NCBI GenBank assembly: GCA_017308595.1
Contig: JAFKER010000008.1
Coordinates: 211,349 to 275,348 of the forward strand
DNA from: Afipia sp.
GTDB taxonomy: Bacteria > Pseudomonadota > Alphaproteobacteria > Rhizobiales > Xanthobacteraceae
DNA length: 64,000 bases
Direction: 5' to 3'
Position numbers and translations under genes: made by a program. Shown here piece by piece: positions 27,953-37,242 of this stretch; positions within the stretch are counted from its first letter, which is position 1; every line of letters starts with the position of its first letter. The notes beneath the pieces are model-generated. The model saw nothing but the letters and a program-made list of their open reading frames with translations, did no database searches and had not been told where the DNA came from.

Positions 27953-28819
27953 ATGGTGATTAACCGGCCAAAGTCCACGTCCGCGCATGAAATTCGCACC
28001 GAGCCGTTTTTGGTGCGCTGGACGCTGATTACGATCGCGATTCTGTTCCTGACGATCTTTGTCGTGTTGCCGCTGGTGGTGGTGTTCACCGAGGCCTTCT
28101 CGCGCGGCGTGGGCGCTTATTTTTCGGCGCTGTCCGATCCGGAGGCCTTGTCGGCGATCCGGCTGACACTGACGGTTGCGGCGATCTCGGTGGGCCTCAA
28201 TCTGGTATTCGGCGTGATCGCGGCATGGGCCATCGCCAAGTTCGAGTTTCGCGGCAAGGTCTTCCTGATCACGCTGATCGATCTGCCGTTCTCGGTCTCG
28301 CCGGTGATCTCCGGTCTCGTGTTCGTTCTGCTGTTCGGTGCGCAGGGATTTTTCGGGACATGGCTGCAGTCGCACGGCATCCAGATCCTGTTTGCGGTGC
28401 CGGGCATCGTGTTGGCGACGACCTTCGTGACCTTCCCGTTCGTGGCGCGCGAACTGATCCCGCTGATGCAGGAACAGGGCACCCAGGAAGAGGAAGCGGC
28501 GATCTCGCTCGGCGCCTCCGGCCTGCGGACCTTTCTGCGCGTCACAATTCCCAACATCAAATGGGGCATTCTCTACGGCGTGTTGCTTTGTAACGCCCGT
28601 GCCATGGGCGAATTCGGCGCGGTTTCTGTGGTTTCGGGCCATATTCGCGGCGAAACCAACACGATGCCGCTGCTCGTCGAAATCCTCTATAATGAGTACC
28701 AGTTTGTGGCTTCGTTCGCGATCGCGTCATTGCTCGCATTTCTGGCGCTCGTGACCCTGATCGTGAAAACGGTGCTCGAAAGCCATCTCGAAGAAGGACA
28801 GCCTGCAAGTGACGATTGA
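27953..28819 (+). CDS. cysW: Sulfate ABC transporter permease CysW
   Basis: 288 residues, six predicted helices beginning [20 protein letters not shown]. The EAA loop is [40 protein letters not shown] and [19 protein letters not shown] are CysW hallmarks. Overlaps the start of cysA by 11 bases. It forms the heterodimeric membrane part with CysT. Confidence 0.95.
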   Translation: MVINRPKSTSAHEIRTEPFLVRWTLITIAILFLTIFVVLPLVVVFTEAFSRGVGAYFSALSDPEALSAIRLTLTVAAISVGLNLVFGVIAAWAIAKFEFRGKVFLITLIDLPFSVSPVISGLVFVLLFGAQGFFGTWLQSHGIQILFAVPGIVLATTFVTFPFVARELIPLMQEQGTQEEEAAISLGASGLRTFLRVTIPNIKWGILYGVLLCNARAMGEFGAVSVVSGHIRGETNTMPLLVEILYNEYQFVASFAIASLLAFLALVTLIVKTVLESHLEEGQPASDD

Positions 28820-29858
28820 AGTCCGCAACATCGTGAAGCGATACGGCTCTTTCGCCGCGCTCGATCATGTCGATCTCAAGGTCGCGACCGGCGAACTGGT
28901 CGCGCTGCTCGGCCCGTCCGGCTCAGGCAAGACCTCGCTGCTGCGGATCATCGCAGGACTCGACTGGCCCGATGAAGGCTCGGTGATCTTCGACGGCGAG
29001 GATGCGCTGTCGCGCGGCGCGGGTGAGCGCCATGTCGGCTTCGTGTTCCAGCACTATGCGCTGTTTCGTCATATGAGCGTGTTCGAGAACGTCGCGTTCG
29101 GTCTTCGCGTGCAGCCGCGCGCCATCCGCAAGGACGAGGCGCATATCAGGAAGCGCGTGAAGGAGTTGCTGGATCTGGTCCAGCTTGATTGGCTGGCGGA
29201 TCGTTATCCGAGCCAGTTGTCGGGCGGTCAGCGCCAGCGTATCGCATTGGCGCGTGCGCTGGCCATCGAGCCGCGCATCCTGTTGCTGGACGAGCCGTTC
29301 GGTGCGCTCGACGCCAAGGTGCGTAAGGAACTGCGCCGCTGGCTGCGCCAGTTGCATGACGAGATTCATGTCACCTCGATTTTCGTCACCCACGATCAGG
29401 AAGAGGCGCTAGAAGTCGCCAACCGCGTGGTGGTGATGGACAAAGGCAAGATCGAACAGATCGGAACGCCCGGTGACGTCTACGACAATCCCGCCACGGC
29501 CTTCGTTCACGGCTTTATCGGCGAATCCATCGTGCTGCCGGTGCAGGTGTCGGACGGCAAGGTCCGTCTTGGCGAGAAGGTGCTGAACCTCGAGCCGCGC
29601 GATGCCGTATCGGGGCCGTCGAACCTCTTCATCCGCCGCCATGATGTGTCGATTGTCCCGGCAGGCAGCGGCATTCTTGAAGGCGACGTTAAGCATGTGC
29701 GTGCATTCGGCCCGACCCAGCGTGCGGACGTGGTGCTGCATAATGGCGCGAACGAAACCCTGATCGAGATCGATGCTCCGCGTGACCGCGACCTCAAGCC
29801 CGGTGATGTGGTCAGCCTGCAACCTCGGCGTTACCGGTTGTTCCCTGCGGGAGCGTAG
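28809..29858 (+). CDS. cysA: Sulfate ABC transporter ATP-binding protein CysA
   Basis: 349 residues from GTG 28809. Complete ABC ATPase: Walker [20 protein letters not shown] (about 34-52), Q-loop [11 protein letters not shown], signature [16 protein letters not shown], Walker [14 protein letters not shown] and the switch His in VTHDQ. A C-terminal TOBE-like domain (about 240-349) follows, as in CysA. It energises CysTW. The operon ends here and is followed by a palindromic repeat. Confidence 0.96.
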   Translation: MTIEVRNIVKRYGSFAALDHVDLKVATGELVALLGPSGSGKTSLLRIIAGLDWPDEGSVIFDGEDALSRGAGERHVGFVFQHYALFRHMSVFENVAFGLRVQPRAIRKDEAHIRKRVKELLDLVQLDWLADRYPSQLSGGQRQRIALARALAIEPRILLLDEPFGALDAKVRKELRRWLRQLHDEIHVTSIFVTHDQEEALEVANRVVVMDKGKIEQIGTPGDVYDNPATAFVHGFIGESIVLPVQVSDGKVRLGEKVLNLEPRDAVSGPSNLFIRRHDVSIVPAGSGILEGDVKHVRAFGPTQRADVVLHNGANETLIEIDAPRDRDLKPGDVVSLQPRRYRLFPAGA

Positions 29859-29869
29859 TTAGAATGACC

Positions 29870-29953
29870 GTCATGCGCGGGCTGGACCCGCGCATCCATC
29901 AAAAGAAGAGTCTTTCCAAGGAGATGGATTGCCGGCTCAAGCCCGGCAATGAC
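29870..29953. repeat. Palindromic intergenic repeat after cysA
   Basis: Arms 29870-29900 (gtcatgcgcgggctggaccc...) and 29923-29953 (gatggattgccggctcaagc...) are imperfect reverse complements, each itself containing a small palindrome. The type (gtcat...cgggc...gacccg...catcc) is a common intergenic repeat in Bradyrhizobium-group genomes. It could also act as a transcript end for the cys importer operon. The remainder of the 179-base gap shows nothing else. Confidence 0.75.
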
Positions 29954-30037
29954 GATTTGAGTGAGTAGCGGCCTCTGTGTCCCGCTTCATGGTTCCCTCT
30001 CGGTCCACCCCGCGTTCACCTTTCAGCCACTGTTGGT

Positions 30038-30583
30038 GTGCAACAAACCCTGACCAAACGGTTGGGGACTCAGATGATACGCGTGGCGGGGGCCATTCTG
30101 GCGCTGACAATTCTGGCGGGGTGCACGTCCGACAACGGGCCGTCCACCGAACAGCCGGCCTTCTACATCAGCATGGCCAATGCGGGCGCAAAGCTCGATG
30201 CGAACGTCGCCGCCTCCATGATCTCGGGTTACCGTCAGAACAACGGCCTCAGCGCAGTGCAGGTCGATCCGCTGCTGATGAAGGCAGCCGAGGCCCAGTC
30301 GCAGGCCATGGGTGCCCGCAACAAGCTCGACCACAACGTGGCCGGGCCGCTCGACAAGAGGATCAAGGCCTCGGGTTTCGATGCCACCAAGGCGGTCGAA
30401 AACGTCTCGGCCGGCTATCACACCCTGGCGGAAGCGTTTTCGGGCTGGCGGGATTCGCCCCCCCATAAGGCCAACATGCTCGCCAGCGGTGTCACAAAGA
30501 TGGGCATTTCGGCGGTCTATGTCCCGAATACCAAGTACAAAGTGTTCTGGACGCTGATCCTCGCCGCCCCGGACGCGCGCTAG
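30038..30583 (+). CDS. CAP/SCP-domain lipoprotein
   Basis: 181 residues from GTG 30038; ATG 30074 (169 aa) is an equally good start. The N-terminus has a lipobox, LALTILAGC, so Cys would be lipidated and the protein anchored on the periplasmic side of a membrane. The rest is a CAP (SCP/PR1-like) domain: YRQNNGLSAVQVDPLLMKAA, AQSQAMGARNKLDHNVAG, ENVSAGYHTLAEAFSGWRDS and PPHKANMLASGVTKMG, with the conserved His residues and Glu in HN/ENV positions. The role of bacterial CAP proteins is mostly unknown. Single-gene unit. Confidence 0.88.
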   Translation: MQQTLTKRLGTQMIRVAGAILALTILAGCTSDNGPSTEQPAFYISMANAGAKLDANVAASMISGYRQNNGLSAVQVDPLLMKAAEAQSQAMGARNKLDHNVAGPLDKRIKASGFDATKAVENVSAGYHTLAEAFSGWRDSPPHKANMLASGVTKMGISAVYVPNTKYKVFWTLILAAPDAR

Positions 30584-30688
30584 ATAAACCTTCTGTGACA
30601 TTCCTTACATTTTGGCCAATTGACGCGGCTGCGAAGTGAGGCCACCGTGCCGCAACATCGGTTCCCTCCGGTGGTTCAGTGATGGCCT

Positions 30689-31864
30689 ATGGATCAGTCT
30701 TCCCCCGATAAAGAGACCGCTTCGATCCCCGCGCAGGCTCAGCGTGTGCTGGTGCTGCAAGGCGGGGGCGCGCTTGGCTCCTACCAGGCCGGAGCCTATC
30801 AGGCGCTCTGTCATCATGACTTCGAACCTCAATGGGTGGCGGGCATTTCCATCGGCGCGATCAATGCAGCCATCATTGCCGGAAATCCGCCAGAGACACG
30901 CGTCGCCAAGCTCAAGGAATTCTGGGAGATGGTGTCGTCGGGATCGGTCGTGCCGTGGGCGCCGCTGGTCAGAACCGATCAAGCCCGCTCGGTCTTCAAC
31001 GAGACCAGCGCCGCGCTGATCGCCACCTTCGGTGTCCCCGGCTTTTTCTCGCCGCGTTTCCCGCCCGCACCGGTGTGGCCGGCGGGCAGTCCGCAATCGC
31101 AGAGCTATTACGACACAAGCCCGCTGCGTGCGACACTGGAGCGGCTGGTGGATTTCGACCGGATCAACAACGACGGTGTCCGTCTCAGTGTCGGTGCGGT
31201 AAACATCAAGACCGGAAATTTCGAGTATTTCGACAATCACAAGTTCCGCAAACTCGGCAAGAAGATCGGCCCCGAGCATATCATGGCGTCCGGTGCGCTG
31301 CCGCCGGGTTTTCCGCCGGTCGAGATCGAGGGCGAGTTCTACTGGGACGGCGGCATCGTCTCGAACACACCGCTCGATTATGTGCTCGAGCACGAGCGTG
31401 ACAATGATCTTCTGATTTTTCAGGTCGACCTTTTCAGTGCGCGGGGCGAGGTGCCGGCCACCGTGCTGGAAGCAGCGGAGCGGGAGAAGGACATCCGCTA
31501 TTCCAGCCGCACCCGCATGAATACCGACATGAACAAGAAAATCCATGATGCGAAGAAGGCAGTGCGCGAACTGATCGCCAAGTTGCCCCCGAGCTTCAAG
31601 GATGATCCGCTGGTCACGATGCTGAATGAGGCTGCGAAGGAAAATACGGTGACGGTCGTGCACCTGATTTATCGCAGCAAGCTGCACGAAACATCATCGA
31701 AGGATTACGATTTCTCCCGCATCGGCATGACCGAGCACTGGACCGCCGGGGAGCGCGACGTCTACGCCTCCATGAATCATCCGGAATGGCTTACCCGGCC
31801 GCAGTCCGGCGAAAGCATGGTGACTTACGATCTTTGCGAAGCGGGATCTGAGAAAATCAAGTGA
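30689..31864 (+). CDS. Patatin-like phospholipase family protein
   Basis: 391 residues. Patatin signatures: the oxyanion loop LQGGGALGSYQAGAYQAL (about 24-41), the nucleophile elbow GISIGAIN with Ser, and the catalytic Asp in WDGGIVSNTPLDYVLE. A C-terminal extension of ~150 residues beginning after the DGG motif is typical of the rhizobial type with a DUF3734-like tail. It hydrolyses lipid esters, probably in the cytoplasm (no signal peptide). It lies 16 bases ahead of 3-hydroxybutyrate dehydrogenase, a pairing that suggests a role in lipid or polyhydroxybutyrate metabolism. Confidence 0.92.
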   Translation: MDQSSPDKETASIPAQAQRVLVLQGGGALGSYQAGAYQALCHHDFEPQWVAGISIGAINAAIIAGNPPETRVAKLKEFWEMVSSGSVVPWAPLVRTDQARSVFNETSAALIATFGVPGFFSPRFPPAPVWPAGSPQSQSYYDTSPLRATLERLVDFDRINNDGVRLSVGAVNIKTGNFEYFDNHKFRKLGKKIGPEHIMASGALPPGFPPVEIEGEFYWDGGIVSNTPLDYVLEHERDNDLLIFQVDLFSARGEVPATVLEAAEREKDIRYSSRTRMNTDMNKKIHDAKKAVRELIAKLPPSFKDDPLVTMLNEAAKENTVTVVHLIYRSKLHETSSKDYDFSRIGMTEHWTAGERDVYASMNHPEWLTRPQSGESMVTYDLCEAGSEKIK

Positions 31865-31880
31865 GTGAAAACAGGAGCGA

Positions 31881-32672
31881 ATGATGGGTACTCTTTCTGG
31901 CAAGACGGCAGTCGTAACCGGCTCGACCAGCGGCATTGGCCTCGCCTATGCGCGTGCTTTTGCAAACGCCGGCGCCAATGTCGTGATCAATGGATTCGGG
32001 GCGCCGGCCGACATCGAGAAAGAGAGGTCGGCCATCGAGAAGGATTTCGGTGTCAAGGCCGTGCACTCTCCCGCCGACATGACCAAGCCGGAGGAAATCG
32101 CCGAGATGATTGCACTTGGCGAAAAGACTTACGGTTCGGTGGACGTTCTTGTGAACAATGCCGGCATCCAGTTCGTCTCGCCGATTGAGGAATTTCCGAT
32201 CGACAAGTGGAACATGATCATCGCGATTAACCTGTCGTCGGCATTCCACAGCATTCGCGCCGCGGTGCCGGGCATGAAGAAGCGCGGCTGGGGCCGCATC
32301 ATCAACACGGCATCGGCGCATTCGCTGGTCGCCTCACCCTTCAAGTCGGCCTACGTTTCGGCCAAGCACGGGATCGCGGGCCTGACCAAGACCGTGGCGT
32401 TGGAGCTTGCGACCCACAAAATCACCGCCAACTGCATTTCGCCGGGTTATGTCTGGACACCGCTGGTGGAGAAGCAGATTCCCGACACCATGAAGGCGCG
32501 TGGCATGACCAAGGAACAGGTCATCAATGACGTGATGCTGGATGCGCAGCCGACCAAGGAATTCGTGACCGTCGAGCAAGTGGCCGCGCTGGCACTGTTC
32601 CTGTGCGGTGACGACGCGGCGCAGATCACCGGCGCGAACCTGTCGATCGACGGTGGCTGGACGGCGGCGTGA
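31881..32672 (+). CDS. bdhA: 3-hydroxybutyrate dehydrogenase (short-chain dehydrogenase)
   Basis: 263 residues. SDR fold: cofactor motif VVTGSTSGIGLAYARAFANA, NNAG (about 93-96), catalytic Ser in NTASAHSLVASPFKSAYVSA with Tyr and Lys (YVSAKHGIAG). The C-terminal block YVWTPLVEKQIPDTMKARGM and the end ITGANLSIDGGWTAA are distinctive of D-3-hydroxybutyrate dehydrogenases. It interconverts 3-hydroxybutyrate and acetoacetate with NAD during PHB breakdown. Second gene of a two-gene unit after the patatin; ATG 31881 or 31884. Confidence 0.9.
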   Translation: MMGTLSGKTAVVTGSTSGIGLAYARAFANAGANVVINGFGAPADIEKERSAIEKDFGVKAVHSPADMTKPEEIAEMIALGEKTYGSVDVLVNNAGIQFVSPIEEFPIDKWNMIIAINLSSAFHSIRAAVPGMKKRGWGRIINTASAHSLVASPFKSAYVSAKHGIAGLTKTVALELATHKITANCISPGYVWTPLVEKQIPDTMKARGMTKEQVINDVMLDAQPTKEFVTVEQVAALALFLCGDDAAQITGANLSIDGGWTAA

Positions 32673-32680
32673 GAGGTGCC

Positions 32681-32786
32681 GTCATTCCGGGGCGTGAGCG
32701 TCGCAAGCGAGCCCGGAATCCAGCGGTTGTTTCCGATGAACTCTTCGAGATTCCGGGTCCGCGCCAAGAGCGCGTCCCGGAATGAC
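32681..32786. repeat. Palindromic intergenic repeat after bdhA
   Basis: gtcattccgggg at 32681 and cccggaatgac ending at 32786 are the outer arms; inner copies of gcccggaatcc and gattccgggtc form a second pair. It is another dispersed repeat type of this group, placed between the convergent bdhA and flippase genes. A structured transcript end is plausible. Confidence 0.75.
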
Positions 32787-32802
32787 GTGATGCGGGGAGG
32801 CC

Positions 32803-34188
32803 TTAGCTTTTCTTGCCCCACGCCAGAACGTGGAAGCCGAGGCGGCTGCGGGTGATCCAGAACAGCAGGATCGTCTCGAATACGAGTGCGATGGAGGTTG
32901 CGGCGGCAGCGCCGTAACCGCCGAAGCGCGGCACCAGCAAGATGCACAGCACGAGATTGACCAGAAATGCCAGCGCATAAGCCAGCGCGCACATGTTCTG
33001 GTGTCCGAGCATGTTGAGCAGTCGCTCAACCGGGCCAATCGCTGAGCGCACGATCAGACCGATCGCCGCCACAAACATGATGCCGTAGCCTGCGGTGAAT
33101 TGCGGGCCGAACAGCCAGAGCAAAGGTTCGCCGAGTGCCAGCAGCACAGCGGTTGCCGCGACCGAAGGCCAGAACGTCCATTTGATGGCATGAGCAATGT
33201 AGGCTTCGAGCCGCTGCTTGTCGCCGGAGGCGTGGTATTCGCTGAAACGATGCGCGGTGGTGGCCGACATCGCGTAGTGAATGAACGATACCAGCGCAAG
33301 GGTCTTCACCACGGCGAAGTACACGCCAACCTCTTCCGATGAGCGGAACTGCTGCAGCACCAGCACGTCGGTGTACGACAATAGCAGGTAGAAGCCCTCG
33401 ACCATCATGATCGGCAGCGAGACTTTCAGCCACGCGCGAATCTCGTACGTCTTCGGCCCCGGTGCGACGCTGGCACTGAGGCGGCGGTTGAGCACGATCA
33501 ATTGGCCGATCATCGCGATCCAGACCGCAGCGGCGCTGGCGATCATTGCGGCGGTCGCGCCGAGATTCATGCCGATCACGACAGCGCCTGCCGTAAAGCC
33601 GATGATCAGCGTCTGCCGCACGATGAACTGCGGCATCAGGCCGAGGCGCATCCAGTCATGGGAGCGCGCAAGGCCGTCCTGTGTGTTGGCGACAACGAAA
33701 GCGGGCAGGGTGAGGCAGCCGATATAGAGCGGCACAATGATGTGCGCGTCGATCCACGGCGAGAGGATTGTCACGATAGCCGCGAGCAACAGCGCCACGG
33801 CGCTCGAGGCCGCGAATGTCATCCAGCGGCTGCCGGAGAGGAAGCCGCGCAGCATCGAAAGCTCGCCGCTGGCGCGATATTCGGGGATGATCTTCTGCGC
33901 GGAAACGGCAATACCGAAATCAAGCACGCTGCCGAGCAGCAGCACCCAGGTCCAGACATAGACATAGATGCCGTAGTCCGAGCCGCCCATCCAGCGGGCC
34001 AGCAGCACCTGCGAGAAATAGGCGAGGCCGGCACTCAGCACGCGAATGAGAAAGACGGTGCCGGCGAGCCGCTTGGTCAGCGACGCTTCGGACGTGCCGG
34101 TCAGCACACCGCCAAAGAGACTGCGAAGCCGCGCGATCAGGCCCGCGGGCTTTGCGTCCGACGCGCTTCGAGCTTCCACAACGGCCAC
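32803..34188 (-). CDS. Polysaccharide flippase (Wzx/MATE-like oligosaccharide translocase)
   Basis: 461 residues with about 12-14 membrane helices. Starts after a charged N-terminus (residues 1-38), then RLAGTVFLIRVLSAGLAYFS, WMGGSDYGIYVYVWTWVLLL and GIAVSAQKIIPEYRASGE. These match the lipopolysaccharide O-unit/polysaccharide translocase family, in which helix 1-2 region reads ARWMG..YG.Y. It probably moves lipid-linked sugars or lipids across the inner membrane. It stands alone, not in a glycan cluster, so its substrate is unknown. Confidence 0.88.
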   Translation of the reverse strand: MAVVEARSASDAKPAGLIARLRSLFGGVLTGTSEASLTKRLAGTVFLIRVLSAGLAYFSQVLLARWMGGSDYGIYVYVWTWVLLLGSVLDFGIAVSAQKIIPEYRASGELSMLRGFLSGSRWMTFAASSAVALLLAAIVTILSPWIDAHIIVPLYIGCLTLPAFVVANTQDGLARSHDWMRLGLMPQFIVRQTLIIGFTAGAVVIGMNLGATAAMIASAAAVWIAMIGQLIVLNRRLSASVAPGPKTYEIRAWLKVSLPIMMVEGFYLLLSYTDVLVLQQFRSSEEVGVYFAVVKTLALVSFIHYAMSATTAHRFSEYHASGDKQRLEAYIAHAIKWTFWPSVAATAVLLALGEPLLWLFGPQFTAGYGIMFVAAIGLIVRSAIGPVERLLNMLGHQNMCALAYALAFLVNLVLCILLVPRFGGYGAAAATSIALVFETILLFWITRSRLGFHVLAWGKKS

Positions 34189-34276
34189 GGCATTCCATCC
34201 CGATCCGCCCTTATGGCGGCAGGATGCGCCTTAGCAAGGATTCGTTAAGATTTGGTTGGATCGGGTAACCGGATCG

Positions 34277-34828
34277 TCAGCCTTTGAACCCGCCGTCATC
34301 CAGAAAAGCGGCTTCTTCCGGTGTGGTCGCGCGGCCCAGCACGGCGTTTCGATGGGGGAAGCGGCCGAATTCGCGGATGATGTCGGCGTGCAGCTCTGCC
34401 CATTTCAGGCTGTCGGCGCTGAGCGATTTGAACAGCGCGATGCTGCGCTCCTGATCCGTCATGTCCTCGGAATGTTCGAACGGCAGATACATGAAGGCGC
34501 GCATCTCCTGCTCAATGCGCCGGTCGCGGCTTTCAGCGATCGCGCGCGTGGCAACGCTGCGGGCGAGTGCATCCGTTGAAAACGCGCGCGCATCATTGCG
34601 GAACATGTTGCGAGGAAACTGGTCGAGCACGATCAGCAGCGCAAGCGCACCCTCGTCGCTGTCCTGCCATGCGCCGAGTTTGCCATCGCGCGCCGCCTCC
34701 CATGTGTCCATGAAACGATCGCGCAGTTCCTGATCGAACGCATCGTCTTTTGCGTACCAGCGCTCATATCCGGCGTTGCGCCAGAAGGTGATGATGTCGG
34801 ATGGAGTGGGAAGTGATTGAGTCGTCAT
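34277..34828 (-). CDS. DUF924 family protein
   Basis: 183 residues. It shows the DUF924 pattern: IITFWRNAGYERWYAKDDAF, ALLIVLDQFPRNMFRNDARA, and MYLPFEHSEDMTDQERSIAL, forming a TPR-like helical protein. Cytoplasmic, widely conserved, function unknown. It begins with an ATGA overlap (34825-34828) with the upstream membrane-protein gene, so the two are co-translated. Confidence 0.9.
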   Translation of the reverse strand: MTTQSLPTPSDIITFWRNAGYERWYAKDDAFDQELRDRFMDTWEAARDGKLGAWQDSDEGALALLIVLDQFPRNMFRNDARAFSTDALARSVATRAIAESRDRRIEQEMRAFMYLPFEHSEDMTDQERSIALFKSLSADSLKWAELHADIIREFGRFPHRNAVLGRATTPEEAAFLDDGGFKG

Positions 34829-35250
34829 GCGTAGACGCTTCTTCCGTAAAAAGCTCCGGCAGAGAATCCAGATAACATTCCTGCGATGGAGAAAAGTTGT
34901 TGTGTGACTTGGTGGTACTGCCGGGGCAAAAATCCCAACTCAACCCATGCATACATGGCGAATCCACCTCCGATCAATCCAACGATCGGTATGACCAACA
35001 ACGCTAAAATGGGGCGCTGTCCCTTTAGAAGAAGATAAGTCAGAGGCAGAAGTACAAACGTCACGGGCGCCGCTAACACCGCGGCTATAAGCAATGATGC
35101 TAAATAGATCGGAAAAGCGACTATCGCCAGCAACGAGAATGGCGCAGTCGCAATCAGTATGATGGTGGTGCCAACAAAAGCGGCAATCAGCGTCGCGATG
35201 ATGCTGATCGTCAATACTCTGGGTAGTTCAAAAATATCCGGTTTTTGCAA
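34825..35250 (-). CDS. Hypothetical four-helix membrane protein
   Basis: 141 residues with hydrophobic segments at about 14-34, 38-62, 64-74 and 78-100, then a soluble end with a Gly-rich last helix. No family recognised. The gene is noticeably more AT-rich than its neighbours, hinting at a different origin. Its stop overlaps the DUF924 start by four bases. The ATG 35250 is preceded on the minus strand by GGAGGC, which supports the start. Confidence 0.6.
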   Translation of the reverse strand: MQKPDIFELPRVLTISIIATLIAAFVGTTIILIATAPFSLLAIVAFPIYLASLLIAAVLAAPVTFVLLPLTYLLLKGQRPILALLVIPIVGLIGGGFAMYAWVELGFLPRQYHQVTQQLFSIAGMLSGFSAGAFYGRSVYA

Positions 35251-35287
35251 GTAAGCCTCCGAGGTGCCTGCCTTCGCCGGGATCGAT

Positions 35288-35324
35288 TATAAAACAGCCC
35301 CTTCCTGCGAGTGCGGGAAGGGGC
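35288..35324 (-). terminator. Rho-independent terminator of fadD
   Basis: On the minus strand: stem gccccttccc / gggaaggggc type hairpin (ggcccct tcc ... ggaaggggc) followed by tgttttat. It lies 27 bases beyond the fadD stop. Confidence 0.75.
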
Positions 35325-35350
35325 CGGGAAGTCGCGTACAACGAGTCAGA

Positions 35351-37045
35351 TCAGCTCGCCGCTGCCGCAGCCTTCGGCTTTTCGTCGCGCAGTTCGCGGC
35401 GCAGGATCTTGCCGACATTGGTCTTCGGCAGGTCCGTTCTGAACTCGACGTGCTTGGGCACCTTGTAGCCGGTGAGTTCCGTGGCTGCGAACTTGATGAC
35501 GTCCTGCGCGGTGAGGTTCGGGTCTTTCTTGACCACGAAGGCTTTCACGGCTTCGGTCGACTTCGCATCGGGCACGCCGATCACTGCGCATTCGAGTACG
35601 CCCGGATGGCTCGCGATCACTTCCTCGACTTCGTTCGGATAGACGTTGAAGCCGGAGACGAGGATCATGTCCTTCTTGCGGTCCACGATTTTGGTGTAGC
35701 CGTCCGGCGACATGATGCCGATATCGCCGGTGCGGAAGTAGCCATCGGCTGTCATCACTTTCGCGGTTTCCTCCGGACGATTCCAGTAGCCTGCCATCAC
35801 CTGAGGGCCCTTGGCGCAGATTTCGCCGGCTTCGCCGAGCGGCACTTCGTTGCCGTCGTCATCGCGGATCGAGAGCCAGGTCGAGGGCACAGGAATGCCG
35901 ATCGAGCCGGAGAACTTGTCGGTGTCTGCAGGGTTGCAGGTCAGTGTCGGCGATGTCTCGGACAGGCCGTAGCCTTCCGACAGCGCCACGCCGGTCACCT
36001 GGGTCCAGCGATCCGCCACCGGCTTCTGGACGGCCATGCCGCCGCCGAAGCAGCTCTTCAGCTTGGAGAAGTCGAGCTTGTCGAAGCCGGGCGTATTGAG
36101 CAGGCCGTTGTAGAGTGTGTTCACCGCCGGGAAGCTGTTGACCTGATACTTCGACAGTTCCTTGACAAAGCCCGCCATGTCGCGCGGGTTCGGGATCAGC
36201 AGGTTGACGCCACCGGCGCGCACGGCGAGCAGGAAGCACGCGGTCAGCGCGAAGATGTGATAGAGCGGCAGCGCACAGACGATGAAAAGCTGATCGACAT
36301 GCGGCGGCTTCTTCAATGCGGGCTGCAGCCAGGCGTCATTCTGCAGCACGTTGGCGAGAATGTTGCGATGGAGCAGCGTTGCGCCCTTCGACACGCCGGT
36401 GGTGCCGCCGGTGTATTGCAGGAACGCGACATCGTCGCCGGTCAGTGTCGGTTTGGCCAGTTTGAGCTTCCGGCCCTGAGCCAGCGCATCATTGAACGAG
36501 ACGGCGCTCGGGATCGAGTAAGCCGGAACCATCTTCTTCACGTTGCGCACGACGAAGTTGACGATCACGCCCTTGAAGCCGAGCAGGTCGCCCATCGATC
36601 CGATGATGACGTGCTTGACGCTGGTGTTTGGCAGCACCTTTTCCAGGGTGGTGGCGAAGTTTTCCAGCAGCAGGATGGCTTCGGCGCCGGAATCCTTGAG
36701 CTGATGTTCAAGTTCGCGCGGCGTGTAGAGCGGATTGACGTTCACCACGGTATAGCCGGCGCGCAGGATGGCGCTGGAGGCGACCGGATTCTGCAGCACG
36801 TTCGGCATCATGATGGCGACGCGCGCGCCCTTCTTCAGGCCCTTGCTCTGCAGATAGGCGCCCACGGCGGCCGACATCTCGTCGAGCTCGCGGTAGGTGA
36901 TCGCCTTGTCCATGCAGATGAAGGACTTGCGGTCGGCGAATTTCTTGAAGCTTTCCTCGAGCAGCTCCACCAGCGACGGATATTGATTGACGTCGATGTC
37001 GGCGGGCACGCCGGCGGGATATTGCTTGAGCCAGATACGTTCCAT
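35351..37045 (-). CDS. fadD: Long-chain fatty acid-CoA ligase
   Basis: 564 residues. ANL-superfamily enzyme: AMP-binding P-loop LQYTGGTTGVSKGATLLHRN (about 207-226), SEGYGLSETSPTLTCNP, and the adenylate-binding DGYFRTGDIGIMSPDGYTKI followed by VDRKKDMILVSGFNVYPNEV; the C-terminal catalytic Lys lies in KTNVGKILRRELRD. The N-terminus (MERIWLKQYPAGVPADIDVN) is that of proteobacterial FadD. It activates fatty acids for beta-oxidation. Single gene with its own terminator. Confidence 0.95.
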   Translation of the reverse strand: MERIWLKQYPAGVPADIDVNQYPSLVELLEESFKKFADRKSFICMDKAITYRELDEMSAAVGAYLQSKGLKKGARVAIMMPNVLQNPVASSAILRAGYTVVNVNPLYTPRELEHQLKDSGAEAILLLENFATTLEKVLPNTSVKHVIIGSMGDLLGFKGVIVNFVVRNVKKMVPAYSIPSAVSFNDALAQGRKLKLAKPTLTGDDVAFLQYTGGTTGVSKGATLLHRNILANVLQNDAWLQPALKKPPHVDQLFIVCALPLYHIFALTACFLLAVRAGGVNLLIPNPRDMAGFVKELSKYQVNSFPAVNTLYNGLLNTPGFDKLDFSKLKSCFGGGMAVQKPVADRWTQVTGVALSEGYGLSETSPTLTCNPADTDKFSGSIGIPVPSTWLSIRDDDGNEVPLGEAGEICAKGPQVMAGYWNRPEETAKVMTADGYFRTGDIGIMSPDGYTKIVDRKKDMILVSGFNVYPNEVEEVIASHPGVLECAVIGVPDAKSTEAVKAFVVKKDPNLTAQDVIKFAATELTGYKVPKHVEFRTDLPKTNVGKILRRELRDEKPKAAAAAS

Positions 37046-37242
37046 GATGACTCCCCTCGAATGTTTCGTGACGGCCCCCGTCTTGAGGCGGGGTGCGCGG
37101 TTCTACAGGTATTGGAAGAAGTATTGAGCGAAGCTGCGGGCCATAGCAAGCCTGTGCGTACTAAGGACGCAGCCTGGAAGGTTTCTAGGTTACTGGCGCT
37201 GCCGAGACGGGCTTTTGCAAAGCACCATCACGGCCCGGTGAA